Shown here: positions 42,920 to 50,728 of the stretch, piece after piece
Position numbering within the stretch: the first letter of the stretch is position 1
Layout: each line of letters begins with the position of its first letter
From: Streptomyces sp. S.PB5
GTDB lineage: Bacteria > Actinomycetota > Actinomycetes > Streptomycetales > Streptomycetaceae
Direction: 5' to 3'
Length of the DNA stretch: 64,000 bases
NCBI RefSeq assembly: GCF_030403745.1
Contig: NZ_JAQMWP010000003.1
Location: forward strand, 62,001 to 126,000
Notes under the pieces: model-generated
Told to the model about the DNA's origin: nothing
Database searches by the model: none
The model's input: the letters and a program-made list of their open reading frames with translations, nothing else
Made by a program: the position numbers and the translations under genes

Positions 42920-44710
42920 TCAGCCAAGTGCGGATGCCGCCCCCTTGAGCACCAATCCGGCCCCGAGCGCTACGACGAGGAACGCCGACATCAAAGGCGC
43001 GGACCTGCGCACCAGCGCCGCCAGCGGATGCGTGGTCCAGCGGGGGCGCCGGTCCAGCAGCCGATTCATCCCGGTACCCAGCTTCACAACGGCGAACCCC
43101 GCCGCCGTGAGGGTCAGCGCCAGCCCGACGCCGTACGCCACGACGAGCAGGAACCCGAACCAGGCCTGCCCGAGCGCCATGGCCCCGACCAGCACGACCA
43201 CGGCGGACGGACTGGGGACCAGCCCTCCGGCGAAGCCGAGCAGGATCGTGCCGCGGACGGTGGGGGCGATGGAGTGGGAGTGGGTGAAGCCGCCGTGCGT
43301 GTGCACGAGGGTGCCCGGGCGGGAGTGGGGGTGGGGGTGGGGGTGGGTGTGCTCGTGCGGGTGGTCGTGATCGTGGTCGTGAGTGTGCTCGTGCGGGTGG
43401 TCGTGGGTGTGGCTGTGCGGGGCGTGCTCGTGCGCGGTGTGCTCGTGCGCGGCGTGCTCGGCCGCCGTGTGCGTGTGTGCGGCGACCAGGGCCAGCTCGC
43501 GCTCGGGAGCCTCGGAGCGCTCGTGGTCGTGCTCGTGATCGTGGTCGTGCGAGTGCCCGTGCCCATGCCCGCCGTCGTCATCGTGCCCGTGCGAGTGTCC
43601 GTGCCCGTTGGAGTGTCCGTGCCCGTGGTCATGCCCGGCGGAGTCCCCGTGCGTATGCCCGTGCCCCTGCGCATGCTTCCGCTGGTGCCAGGCCCGTCGT
43701 ACGAGCGTCACCCCGGCCCCCGTCACCAGCACGCCGCTCGCGATCCCCAGCCAGGTGATCACCGAGGGCGCCGCGCCCGAGCCGGCCGTCACCAGCAGGC
43801 CCAACGCGACCACGCCGAGGGTGTGGGTCACCGTGACCGACGCGGCGAGCGGCATGACGTCCTTGACGCGGGCCCTGCCGCCGCGGGCCGCCGCGACCGC
43901 CGCCATGAGGGTCTTGCCGTGGCCCGGGGCCAGCGCGTGCAGCGCGCCGAGGGCGACGGCGATGAGGACGGCCAGCGCGGCGAAACCGAAGGTGAGGTCG
44001 TGCCGGGCGACCAGCGAGTCCAGCGCCCGGGTCCAGCGGTCGGCGCCACGGGGGAGGACGGAGGCCGCAGGGGCGTCCTCCCGCTCCTCGGACAGGGCGG
44101 GGCCGCCGGGTCGTATACGAAGTTCGGCCGTGGCGGTGTCGGCCGGTGAGGAGAGCAACTCCTGCGGATAATTGGTGAGTTTGCGGGACACCGACGTTTT
44201 CGGCACGTCCGACGCCGTGAGCGTCATCCGGTCGCCGCGCGCGGTGATCTCCCGCCAGCCGGGCCCGGAGTCCGTGCCCGCGCTGCGGAAGCCGAGGTCC
44301 GCGGTGGCGGCCTCGGGGAGCGGTGCCGTCAGTTCGCACTCCACGCGCAGGGTGTCGAGCCCGGCCTGCCCGGGGCGCACCTGGGCCTTGCTGCTCCGGA
44401 CGGCCAGGGCGACCGTACGGCCGTCGACGGTGACCTCGCTGCCCTTGGCGGCCTCGGCGCACCGAGCCGCGGCCCAGTCGGTCATGCCCTGCTTCTCGAT
44501 GTCCGGCTTCGCCTGGGTCGCCGGGATCTCCGCCAGGTCCTCGACATGGTCGACGCGGAGCTGTCCCGGGGCGGCGACGAGACCGTCGTACCGGTTGACG
44601 GTGAAGTTGCCGAGGGGGTGCGCGCTCGCGGCTCCGGAGGGGAGGAGCACGAGCGCGCACGCGGCCGTGAGGACGGCCACACCGGAGGCGAACAGTCGAC
44701 GGGACCTCAC
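42920..44710 (-). CDS. NicO-family metal exporter with giant histidine loop
   Basis: A 596-residue membrane protein. A signal peptide and external domain (about residues 1-230: AHPLGNFTVNRYDGLVA, a segment common in this group) precede a NicO/RcnA-type transporter core: LGALHALAPGHGKTLMAAVAAARGG with the HALxPGHGK signature, ASVTVTHTLGVVALGLLV, then after a long loop ILLGFAGGLVPSPSAVVVLVGAMALGQAWFGFLLVVAYGVGLALTL. The loop (about residues 345-475) contains about 48 His, mostly HxH and HGH/HDH/HEH pairs, a likely Ni/Co/Zn sink. GTG 44710 overlaps the TPR gene stop by GTGA. It is last in an operon headed by a SigK-type promoter; metal is inferred from the family. Confidence 0.88.
   Translation of the reverse strand: MRSRRLFASGVAVLTAACALVLLPSGAASAHPLGNFTVNRYDGLVAAPGQLRVDHVEDLAEIPATQAKPDIEKQGMTDWAAARCAEAAKGSEVTVDGRTVALAVRSSKAQVRPGQAGLDTLRVECELTAPLPEAATADLGFRSAGTDSGPGWREITARGDRMTLTASDVPKTSVSRKLTNYPQELLSSPADTATAELRIRPGGPALSEEREDAPAASVLPRGADRWTRALDSLVARHDLTFGFAALAVLIAVALGALHALAPGHGKTLMAAVAAARGGRARVKDVMPLAASVTVTHTLGVVALGLLVTAGSGAAPSVITWLGIASGVLVTGAGVTLVRRAWHQRKHAQGHGHTHGDSAGHDHGHGHSNGHGHSHGHDDDGGHGHGHSHDHDHEHDHERSEAPERELALVAAHTHTAAEHAAHEHTAHEHAPHSHTHDHPHEHTHDHDHDHPHEHTHPHPHPHSRPGTLVHTHGGFTHSHSIAPTVRGTILLGFAGGLVPSPSAVVVLVGAMALGQAWFGFLLVVAYGVGLALTLTAAGFAVVKLGTGMNRLLDRRPRWTTHPLAALVRRSAPLMSAFLVVALGAGLVLKGAASALG
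43270..43690. repeat. Imperfect repeats encoding the His-rich loop
   Basis: Short GTGNTC/GTGGTC-type iterations on the plus strand encode the HxH blocks of the NicO loop; their number is expected to vary between strains. Confidence 0.7.
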
Positions 44711-46074
44711 TTGGCCGCCTCCAGATCCTTGAGCGCCTCGCGGGCCGCGTCGGCACCCAGGGGCGAGAAGCCGGGGTTCAGCTTCAGAGCCGCCTTGAGG
44801 TGGGTGCGGGCGTCCTTCTCGTGTCCGGTGGCGCGTTCGATGATGCCGCGGTGGTAGAGGAACGCGGCGTTGCGGTAGCCGGTCGCCGTGGCCCGCTTCG
44901 CGTACGGCAGGGCCTCGGCGTCCTTGCCGTTGACGTGCAGGGCCCAGGCGAGGGCGTCCGCCGTGTGCACGGTGTGCCGGCGCTCCCACTCGGCGCGGGC
45001 CGCCCGCAGCGCCGCCTTCCGGTCGCCGTGGTCGGCGGCGGCGAGCGCGGTGTCCAGGTCGGCGTTGACGCCGTTGGCGCGGGCGAGGGCGGTCCAGGCG
45101 TCGACGAGGGCGTACTGGTCGTCGGCCCCGGCCTTGTCGCCGCCCTGCTCGTACAGCTCGCCCAGCTCGACGAGCGGGCCGGGCAGGGGATAGCGGGCGA
45201 CGACCTGCTCCAGACCGCGCACGGCCTCCTTGCGGTCACCGCTCGCCGCCTGCGCCCGGGCCCGGCCCTCAAGGGCGGGGAGGTAGTCCTCGTCGGCGGC
45301 CAGCGCCCGTGCGTAGTAGGTGAGGGCCTTCTCGTACTGGCCCTGGTTCCAGGCGAGTTGACCGAGCTGACCGGCGACGTACGCGATGTCTCCGGGCGTC
45401 GACGCACTCGTGAGGGCCTGCTTCAGGACCCGCTCCGCCGTGGTCACGTCGCCGCGCAGCTCACGGACGTACGCGTACCGCGTGAACACCGGGATGCCCG
45501 GCTTGCGGGAGTCGGCGGTGTCGGCGGCCTTCGCCGCGTCGGCGTACCGGCCGAGCTCGACGAGGGCGTCGATACGGGAGGAGAGGGCGCGCTCGTTGTA
45601 GGGGTTCTGCTTCAGTGTCCGGTCCGCGTACTTCAGGGCGTCGGTGAAGTCGTGCCGGGCCGCGGCGAGCGCGGCACGCCCCGCGAGGGCCTGCTCGTTG
45701 TCGGCCCTCAGCTCCAGCGACCGCTTCAGGGCTTTCTCGGCCTGCGGATAGCGGGAGGGGTCGCCCTTGGTGCGGGCCTGCTCGACATAGCCGAGGCCGA
45801 GGGTGGCCCAGCCGCCGAAGTCCCTGGGCTGGGACCGGAGATGGGCCTGCAGGGACGCGATGCTCGCGTCGAGATCCCCGCTGGAGAGGATCGCCGGCGA
45901 CACGGCACTCGGCGCGGCCGCGACGCTCGTACCGCCGTCGTCCCGCAGGGCCCCGACGGCGATGGAGCCGGCGGTGAGGGCAATGGCCAACAGAACGGCG
46001 GAACCGCCGAGTTGCAGCGCCCGCAGCCGCCGCCCACCGGCTGCCGTCTCGTCGTCGTTCGAACCCGGGACCAT
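44707..46074 (-). CDS. TPR-repeat protein with N-terminal membrane anchor
   Basis: A 455-residue protein with one N-terminal helix (LGGSAVLLAIALTAGSIAVGAL, about residues 22-43) and about eight TPR-like repeats outside (for example WATLGLGYVEQARTKGDPSRYPQAEKALKRSLELRADNEQAL, ALKYADRTLKQNPYNERALSSRIDALVELGRYADAAKAADTA, YVAGQLGQLAWNQGQYEKALTYYARALAADEDYLPALEGRAR). It is a protein-interaction scaffold. It lies 103 bp after the DUF4331 gene and overlaps the NicO gene by 4 nt, so all three belong to one transcript. Start ATG 46074 follows GGAGAGGGTC. Confidence 0.88.
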   Translation of the reverse strand: MVPGSNDDETAAGGRRLRALQLGGSAVLLAIALTAGSIAVGALRDDGGTSVAAAPSAVSPAILSSGDLDASIASLQAHLRSQPRDFGGWATLGLGYVEQARTKGDPSRYPQAEKALKRSLELRADNEQALAGRAALAAARHDFTDALKYADRTLKQNPYNERALSSRIDALVELGRYADAAKAADTADSRKPGIPVFTRYAYVRELRGDVTTAERVLKQALTSASTPGDIAYVAGQLGQLAWNQGQYEKALTYYARALAADEDYLPALEGRARAQAASGDRKEAVRGLEQVVARYPLPGPLVELGELYEQGGDKAGADDQYALVDAWTALARANGVNADLDTALAAADHGDRKAALRAARAEWERRHTVHTADALAWALHVNGKDAEALPYAKRATATGYRNAAFLYHRGIIERATGHEKDARTHLKAALKLNPGFSPLGADAAREALKDLEAAK

Positions 46075-46177
46075 GACCCTCTCCTGGAGATCGGTTACGG
46101 ATGTGCGGCGCGGCCCGCGCCGTGGGGGATGAGTACGAGCGGGCCGCGCCAGTCAGAGCGGGCGGTGGGTGTTCGGC

Positions 46178-47716
46178 CTAGTACGGCCGGGTCCGCATCC
46201 GCCGCCACCACATGAGCCCGGCGCCGATGAGGGCGATACCCGCAGCCCCCGCCCCGGCGGACGCGGCGACCAGCGTGGTGTCGTCCATCCCGCTTCCGGA
46301 GGAACCCGCCGGCTGCAGCGCGTCACCCAGCTGGTTACGGACATCCGCACCCTGGGTCGTCCCCTTGGCCAGCGCCCCCCGCGACCCCGAGGTCGGGTTC
46401 GCCAGGTACGGGAAGGACTTGCCGAACTTCTTGTCGTTCTTGTCGACCGCGTCGCCCAAGTCGTTCTTGGCACCGACCAGTTCACCCTCGACGACCTGCA
46501 GCGCCGCGTCGAGCACGTCGTCGGAGAGGCGACGCCCGTTCGGGAAGCCCGCGTTGTCACCGTCGAGGACACCGAGCCGCTTGGGGTCGTTCGTCGGCTT
46601 GATGGAGGTGTTGAGCCGCAGCTCCTCCGCCGGCCGCACGTACGGCGGCTGGTTGAGCCCCTTGACGCCCTTCAGGAACACGTCGACGAGGTCGTTGCGC
46701 GGCTCGGCCGGCGCCTTGATCTTGTAGATCGCCTCGATGAGCTTGGGCAGCTCGGGGTTGGTGACGTTCTTCAGGAAGTCGGCGTCGTTCCAGGGCGCGG
46801 ACGCGTTGAACTTGTCCTTGTCCTTGAGCGGGTTGACGACCTCGTTGACCAGCGGCATGCCCAGGCGCGAGACCTGCGTGAAGTACCCCTGCGCGTTCTT
46901 GCGCTGGGTCGTCGACCAGATACCCACGATCGGCTGCTCGTGCGACTCGGTGATCATGTTCGTCGGCACCTGCAGGGCAACGGAGTTGACGTTGTAGCCC
47001 TTGAGGGTGTCCCGGCCGACCTCGGACAGGTTGCCGCCGTACAGCAGGTCGAAGACGCGCAGGTCCAGGAAGAACGGGTCGTCGGCCTGACCGGCGAACG
47101 TCGTCGCGCCGCCCGGCAGTTGGTGGATCGCCTGCTTGCGCAGCTTGTTGTAGTCCGGCATCGACGCCTTGCCGACGTTCGACGGCGCCACGGGCACGTC
47201 GTCGGCCACCTTGGTCTTCGACAGCACCTTCTGGTTCTTCAGCTTGATGAGGTCGATGTCGTAGGTCTGCGTGATGTTGAGGTCCGGGTCGTCGAGGCTC
47301 TCGACGGGACCGGTGTTGTACAGGAAGGTCTTGTCGTTCTTGACGTGCGTCTTGAACGTGTAGCGGTAGACCAGCTCGCCCTGTGCGTCACCGTTGTTGT
47401 CGATGTGGAGGTCGTACTGGGCGTCCTCGGCGAACGTGAAGAAGTTCGGTCCGCCGGCCGGCTCCTCGAACGGGATCCAGTTCGCGATGATCGTCGTCGT
47501 GTCCGGCTTGTCCGGGCTGACGAACGCGTACACGTCGGTGTTGTCGTACTGGGGGTCCCCGGAGATGAGCGGGGCCTCCCGGTGACTGGAGGCGTTCGCC
47601 GCCCCCGGTTCCAGCGTGGCCACACCGGCGGCTGCGAGCCCCCCGGCGGCCAGCGAAGCGCATATGAGGGTCGCGACGCTCCTGCGCCCCGCACCGCTCC
47701 TGGAGATAGCTGTCAT
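46178..47716 (-). CDS. DUF4331 secreted protein with C-terminal membrane anchor
   Basis: A 512-residue DUF4331 protein: Tat/Sec-like signal (about 1-42, ends ANAS), SSHREAPLISGDPQYDNTDVYAFVSPDKPDTTTIIANWIPFEEPAGGPNFFTFAEDAQYDLHIDNNGD (the family N-terminal block), PFFLDLRVFDLL, and GIWSTTQRKNAQGYFTQVSRLGMPLVNEVV. A Ser/Gly stretch, one helix (VAASAGAGAAGIALIGAGLMWW) and an Arg tail anchor it outside. DUF4331 proteins have no established function. ATG 47716 follows GAGGACGG. It has a SigK-type promoter at 47756-47782 and heads the DUF4331-TPR-NicO operon. Confidence 0.9.
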   Translation of the reverse strand: MTAISRSGAGRRSVATLICASLAAGGLAAAGVATLEPGAANASSHREAPLISGDPQYDNTDVYAFVSPDKPDTTTIIANWIPFEEPAGGPNFFTFAEDAQYDLHIDNNGDAQGELVYRYTFKTHVKNDKTFLYNTGPVESLDDPDLNITQTYDIDLIKLKNQKVLSKTKVADDVPVAPSNVGKASMPDYNKLRKQAIHQLPGGATTFAGQADDPFFLDLRVFDLLYGGNLSEVGRDTLKGYNVNSVALQVPTNMITESHEQPIVGIWSTTQRKNAQGYFTQVSRLGMPLVNEVVNPLKDKDKFNASAPWNDADFLKNVTNPELPKLIEAIYKIKAPAEPRNDLVDVFLKGVKGLNQPPYVRPAEELRLNTSIKPTNDPKRLGVLDGDNAGFPNGRRLSDDVLDAALQVVEGELVGAKNDLGDAVDKNDKKFGKSFPYLANPTSGSRGALAKGTTQGADVRNQLGDALQPAGSSGSGMDDTTLVAASAGAGAAGIALIGAGLMWWRRMRTRPY

Positions 47717-47755
47717 GCCGTCCGTCCTCAGTCCCAACTTGCCTGACGAACGCTG

Positions 47756-47782
47756 ATTCGGAGCGGTCGGCAGGGCGGATTG
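47756..47782 (-). promoter_or_regulatory. SigK-type promoter of the DUF4331 operon
   Basis: On the minus strand: -35 CAATCC (47782-47777), 15-bp spacer, -10 CCGAAT (47761-47756). The mycobacterial SigK consensus is CCATCC/CCGAAT (established). Transcription would start near 47749, leaving about a 33-nt leader. Confidence 0.75.
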
Positions 47783-47867
47783 GTCGAATCCCAAACGTTC
47801 TTACGGCGGATTGAGGATCATGTTTCATCGAAGGCGACCCGCGTTTTCGGCCCGCTGATCCGTAATC

Positions 47868-47894
47868 CCATCCGGAGGTGTGTTCGTTGCGAAT
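47868..47894 (+). promoter_or_regulatory. SigK-type promoter of sigK itself
   Basis: -35 CCATCC (47868-47873), 15-bp spacer, -10 GCGAAT (47889-47894), about 50 nt before sigK. Spacer length equals that of the divergent promoter, supporting autoregulation. Confidence 0.75.
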
Positions 47895-47946
47895 ACCTCG
47901 TGGGGCCGGGCGGCCCAGATGTGGTTTTGCAGGAGGGGGAGGCGAC

Positions 47947-48489
47947 TTGGAAGCGGACGAGCTGCTGGTCCTTGTCGCGGGCGGTGACCAGAAGGCCTTC
48001 GAGGAGCTCTACGGCCTGGTCTCGGGACCGGTGTACGGACTGGTGCGGCGCGTGGTGCGGGACCCGGCCCAGTCGGAGGAGGTGTCACAGGAAGTGCTGC
48101 TCGAGACCTGGCGGTCCGCCGCGCGGTTCGACCCCGGCCGGGGCAGCGCCCTGTCCTGGATCCTCACCCTCGCCCACCGCCGGGCCGTCGACCGGGTGCG
48201 CAGCGCCCGCGCGGCCGGCGAGCGCGAGCTGCGGGTGGCCCGGCGGGCGAGCGGCCCGGCCTTCGACCATGTCACCGAGGAGGTCGAGGCCGGACTGGAG
48301 CGCGAGTGGGTGCGCCGCTGCCTGGACCGCCTCACCGATCTGCAGCGGCAGTCCGTGACCCTCGCCTACTACGACGGCTACACGTACCGTGAAGTGGCCG
48401 AGCGGCTCTCGCTGCCGCTGGGCACCGTCAAGACCCGGATGCGCGACGGACTGACCCGGCTGCGCGAGTGCCTGGGAGGTGTGGCGTGA
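47947..48489 (+). CDS. sigK: ECF sigma factor SigK (ECF19-like)
   Basis: A 180-residue ECF sigma factor. Region 2: AFEELYGLVSGPVYGLVRRVVRDPAQSEEVSQEVLLETWRSAARFDPGRGSALSWILTLAHRRAVDRVRSARAA (about residues 16-90). Region 4: LDRLTDLQRQSVTLAYYDGYTYREVAERLSLPLGTVKTRMRDGLTRLRECL (about 125-176). The sequence and the RskA-type anti-sigma next to it match the SigK/ECF19 group. The start is TTG 47947, preceded by AGGAGGGGGAGG; upstream in-frame GTG 47878 lies inside the promoter. It overlaps rskA by GTGA. Confidence 0.92.
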   Translation: MEADELLVLVAGGDQKAFEELYGLVSGPVYGLVRRVVRDPAQSEEVSQEVLLETWRSAARFDPGRGSALSWILTLAHRRAVDRVRSARAAGERELRVARRASGPAFDHVTEEVEAGLEREWVRRCLDRLTDLQRQSVTLAYYDGYTYREVAERLSLPLGTVKTRMRDGLTRLRECLGGVA

Positions 48490-49337
48490 GCCTGCTCGAC
48501 AAACTGCTCCGCCGTGAGGGCCCCCACTCGCTGGCCGCTCCCTACGCGCTCGACGCGCTGGAGCCCGCCGAGCGGGCCCGGTTCGAGAAGCACTTGAAGA
48601 CCTGTCCGGTCTGCGCCGCCGAGGTCCGCGCCCTGACCGAGGACGCCGTGCGCCTCGCCTGGTCGACGGCCGCCCCGGCGCCGGCCGCGATGCGCGACCG
48701 GGTGCTGGCCGCCGTGCGCACCACCGCGCAGGAGCAGCCGGCGCGGCAGGTGAGGGCTGGGGGCCCCTCCCACGCTTTCGGCAGTGGGGGAGAGCCGCAG
48801 CTGCCGCCGCATGTCTGGGGCACGCAGGCGCCGCCGGCACGCTCCCGTGCGCCCCGTGAGCGCCGCCCGCTGTTCGTGCCGTTCGCCACGGCCACGGCCG
48901 CCGCGGCCCTCGTGGTGGCCTCACTGTTCGCCGTACAGGCGAATGACACCCGGGACCAGCTGAACGCGGAGAAGGCCAGGGCGAGTGAGATCGCCCACGT
49001 TCTCGCAGCTCCCGACGCTCGCGCGAGCACGGGCAAGGACGCGCAGGGCCGCAGTATCGGAGTCATCGCCTCCGCATCGGAGGGCCGTGCGGTCGTCACC
49101 CTCAGCGGATACGACGACATCCCGGACGGCCGTGTGAACCAGCTGTGGCTCATGCGCCCCGGCGCTGAGCCGCGCTCCCTCGGGCTCTTCGACGCCGACA
49201 CGCCCTTGGTCACATCCGGTCTGGAGAAGTCCGCTACGTCACTGGCTGTGACCGTCGAGCCCGACGGCGGATCAGCGCAACCCACCAGCCAGCCAGTTGT
49301 CCAACTCGCCCTGAAATCGGTTGGATTCGGAGAGTAA
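48486..49337 (+). CDS. rskA: Anti-sigma-K factor RskA
   Basis: A 283-residue membrane anti-sigma factor. N-terminal zinc-binding ASD: APYALDALEPAERARFEKHLKTCPVCAAEV (H-x3-C-x2-C, about residues 38-45). One helix (FVPFATATAAAALVVASLFAV) at about residue 140, then the external RskA domain (GVIASASEGRAVVTLSGYDDIPDGRVNQLWLMRPGAEPRSLGLF). The cytosolic linker contains VRAGGPSHAFGSGGEPQ, encoded by a dispersed palindromic repeat (48757-48792). GTG 48486 overlaps the sigK stop. Release of SigK would follow regulated proteolysis, as known for mycobacteria. Confidence 0.92.
   Translation: MSLLDKLLRREGPHSLAAPYALDALEPAERARFEKHLKTCPVCAAEVRALTEDAVRLAWSTAAPAPAAMRDRVLAAVRTTAQEQPARQVRAGGPSHAFGSGGEPQLPPHVWGTQAPPARSRAPRERRPLFVPFATATAAAALVVASLFAVQANDTRDQLNAEKARASEIAHVLAAPDARASTGKDAQGRSIGVIASASEGRAVVTLSGYDDIPDGRVNQLWLMRPGAEPRSLGLFDADTPLVTSGLEKSATSLAVTVEPDGGSAQPTSQPVVQLALKSVGFGE
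48757..48792. repeat. Dispersed GGGGG..GGGGGAG palindromic repeat in rskA
   Basis: CTGGGGGCCCCTCCCACGCTTTCGG followed by CAGTGGGGGAG. CCTCCCAC pairs with GTGGGGGA-type bases; same family as the element at 10698. It adds about 12 in-frame codons to the anti-sigma linker. Confidence 0.6.
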
Positions 49338-49463
49338 CCACGGAGGGGTCGTCAACCCCCTTACGGGGAAGGTGAATCCTGTGACCGCGATACACGAGTG
49401 CCCCCTGGGGGCGATAGGGTTACCCTGCCCGGGCCGGGTGGACTCGTACGGGTGGGGAGTGAC

Positions 49464-49733
49464 ATGGAACAGATAACAGTGCGCAGCAGGGCGAGGGTCC
49501 CTGCGATCACCTGCGGGAGCAGTGCGACCAGTTCGCGCCTCGACCGCCATCTCTCGGTGCTGGCGGGTCCCGCCGTGCCGCAGCAGAAGACGGCCGAGGC
49601 GACCTTGCTGATGCGTGAGCTGACCGCGCGTGAACCCGCGCAGAACCGCAGCGACAGGGGTGCGCGCGTCCGTCGCGTCTCCCTCTTCGCGCCGCTGCGT
49701 CGTCTGCGCCGGTCGCTGTTCGGCGGGCATTAG
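49464..49733 (+). CDS. Small basic hypothetical protein
   Basis: An 89-residue protein with an Arg-rich C-terminus (RSDRGARVRRVSLFAPLRRLRRSLFGG) and no signal or membrane helix. ATG 49464 has GGGGAGTGAC immediately before it, a good ribosome site; TAGGGT near 49415 could be the -10. A stem GCGGGC-ATTA-GCCCGC overlaps the stop codon (49723-49738) and may terminate it. I recall similar short proteins near sigK in other Streptomyces but cannot name the family. Confidence 0.65.
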   Translation: MEQITVRSRARVPAITCGSSATSSRLDRHLSVLAGPAVPQQKTAEATLLMRELTAREPAQNRSDRGARVRRVSLFAPLRRLRRSLFGGH

Positions 49734-49945
49734 CCCGCACGCTCAGACGTTTCCGACCCGCGCCCGGTCGGCCGTACCGCTTCGGCGCCCCGCCGCGATC
49801 CCGTCCGTCATCCCCACGGCATGCGGCAGCACCAGGTACGTCCACCGGACGCGGGTACACCCCACCCCACCCCGCTCGAATTCACCCACCAGGGTCCACC
49901 AGTTGGCTCGCCGCCGTGCCGAACGGATGCCTGAGCAGCAGTAGT

Positions 49946-50728
49946 TCAGCGCTCTCCCCGTGCATACCGGCGCACGGCCAGTGGCGCGCACCCCCCGATC
50001 AGCACCGCACACCACGCGAGCGACCCGGCGACCGGGTGTGCCACCGGCCAGGAAGCCCCCTCGGGAATCGGCGCGTTGCCGAAGAGATCCCGTACGGCGG
50101 TGGTGACCGCGCTGATCGGATTCCACTCGGCGAGGGTGCGCAGCCAGCCGGGCATTCCGTCGACGGGGATGTACGCGTTCGACAGCAGCGGCAGCATGAA
50201 GGTCGCGCCGCCCAGCTGCCCGGCCGCCTCCTCGCTCTGTGAGGCGAGCCCGAGCAGGATCCCCACCCAGGTCGCGGCCAGCCGGAAGAGCAGCAGCAGC
50301 CCGAAGGCGCCCAGCGCCGCGAGCCACCCGCCCTCGACCCGCCAGCCCATCGCGAACCCCACCAGCAGCAGCGGTACCAGCCCGACCGCCGTCACCAGCA
50401 GATCGGCCGCCGCCTGCCCCGCCGGGATCGCGGAGCGGCTGATGGGCAGCGTGCGGAAGCGGTCCATCACCCCGCGGTGGGAGTCCGCGGCGGCGGTGAA
50501 CATCCCGGTCATGATCCCGTTCGCGACCGTCGCCACCAGCATCCCCGGCACCAGGAACGCCCGGTACTCCTCGCCCGGCATCGCGAGCGCGCTGCCGAAG
50601 ACATAGCCGAAGAACAGCAGGAAGACGATCGGCATCGTCTGCGTCATCACCGTGATCGCGGGCGCGTGCCGGACCTTCTGCAGATGCCGGCCCAGCACCG
50701 CCGTACCGTCGTGGAGCACCGCGTTCAC
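49946..50728 (-). CDS. ABC-2 type permease (DrrB-like)
   Basis: A 260-residue exporter subunit with six helices. VFLLFFGYVFGSALAMPGEEYRAFLVPGMLVATVANGIMTG and VMDRFRTLPISRSAIPAGQAAADLLVTAVGLVPLLLVGFAMGW are the ABC-2 family hallmarks, and MLPLLSNAYIPVDGMPGWLRTLAEWNPISAVTTAVRDLFG is the conserved C-terminal segment. GTG 50728 overlaps the ATPase stop (GTGA). It pairs with the DrrA-like ATPase to export a hydrophobic drug; the divergent TetR regulates both. Confidence 0.9.
   Translation of the reverse strand: MNAVLHDGTAVLGRHLQKVRHAPAITVMTQTMPIVFLLFFGYVFGSALAMPGEEYRAFLVPGMLVATVANGIMTGMFTAAADSHRGVMDRFRTLPISRSAIPAGQAAADLLVTAVGLVPLLLVGFAMGWRVEGGWLAALGAFGLLLLFRLAATWVGILLGLASQSEEAAGQLGGATFMLPLLSNAYIPVDGMPGWLRTLAEWNPISAVTTAVRDLFGNAPIPEGASWPVAHPVAGSLAWCAVLIGGCAPLAVRRYARGER

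Noticed and set aside
43270..43690. CRISPR-like or satellite repeat
   Set aside because: Short irregular units with no spacers; explained fully by His-rich coding sequence of the NicO loop.
49743..49945. Possible remnant gene on the minus strand (WWTLVGEFERGG, TRVRWTYLVLPHA)
   Set aside because: The fragment has protein-like stretches but no start codon with a ribosome site and no recognisable family; too weak to list as a pseudogene.
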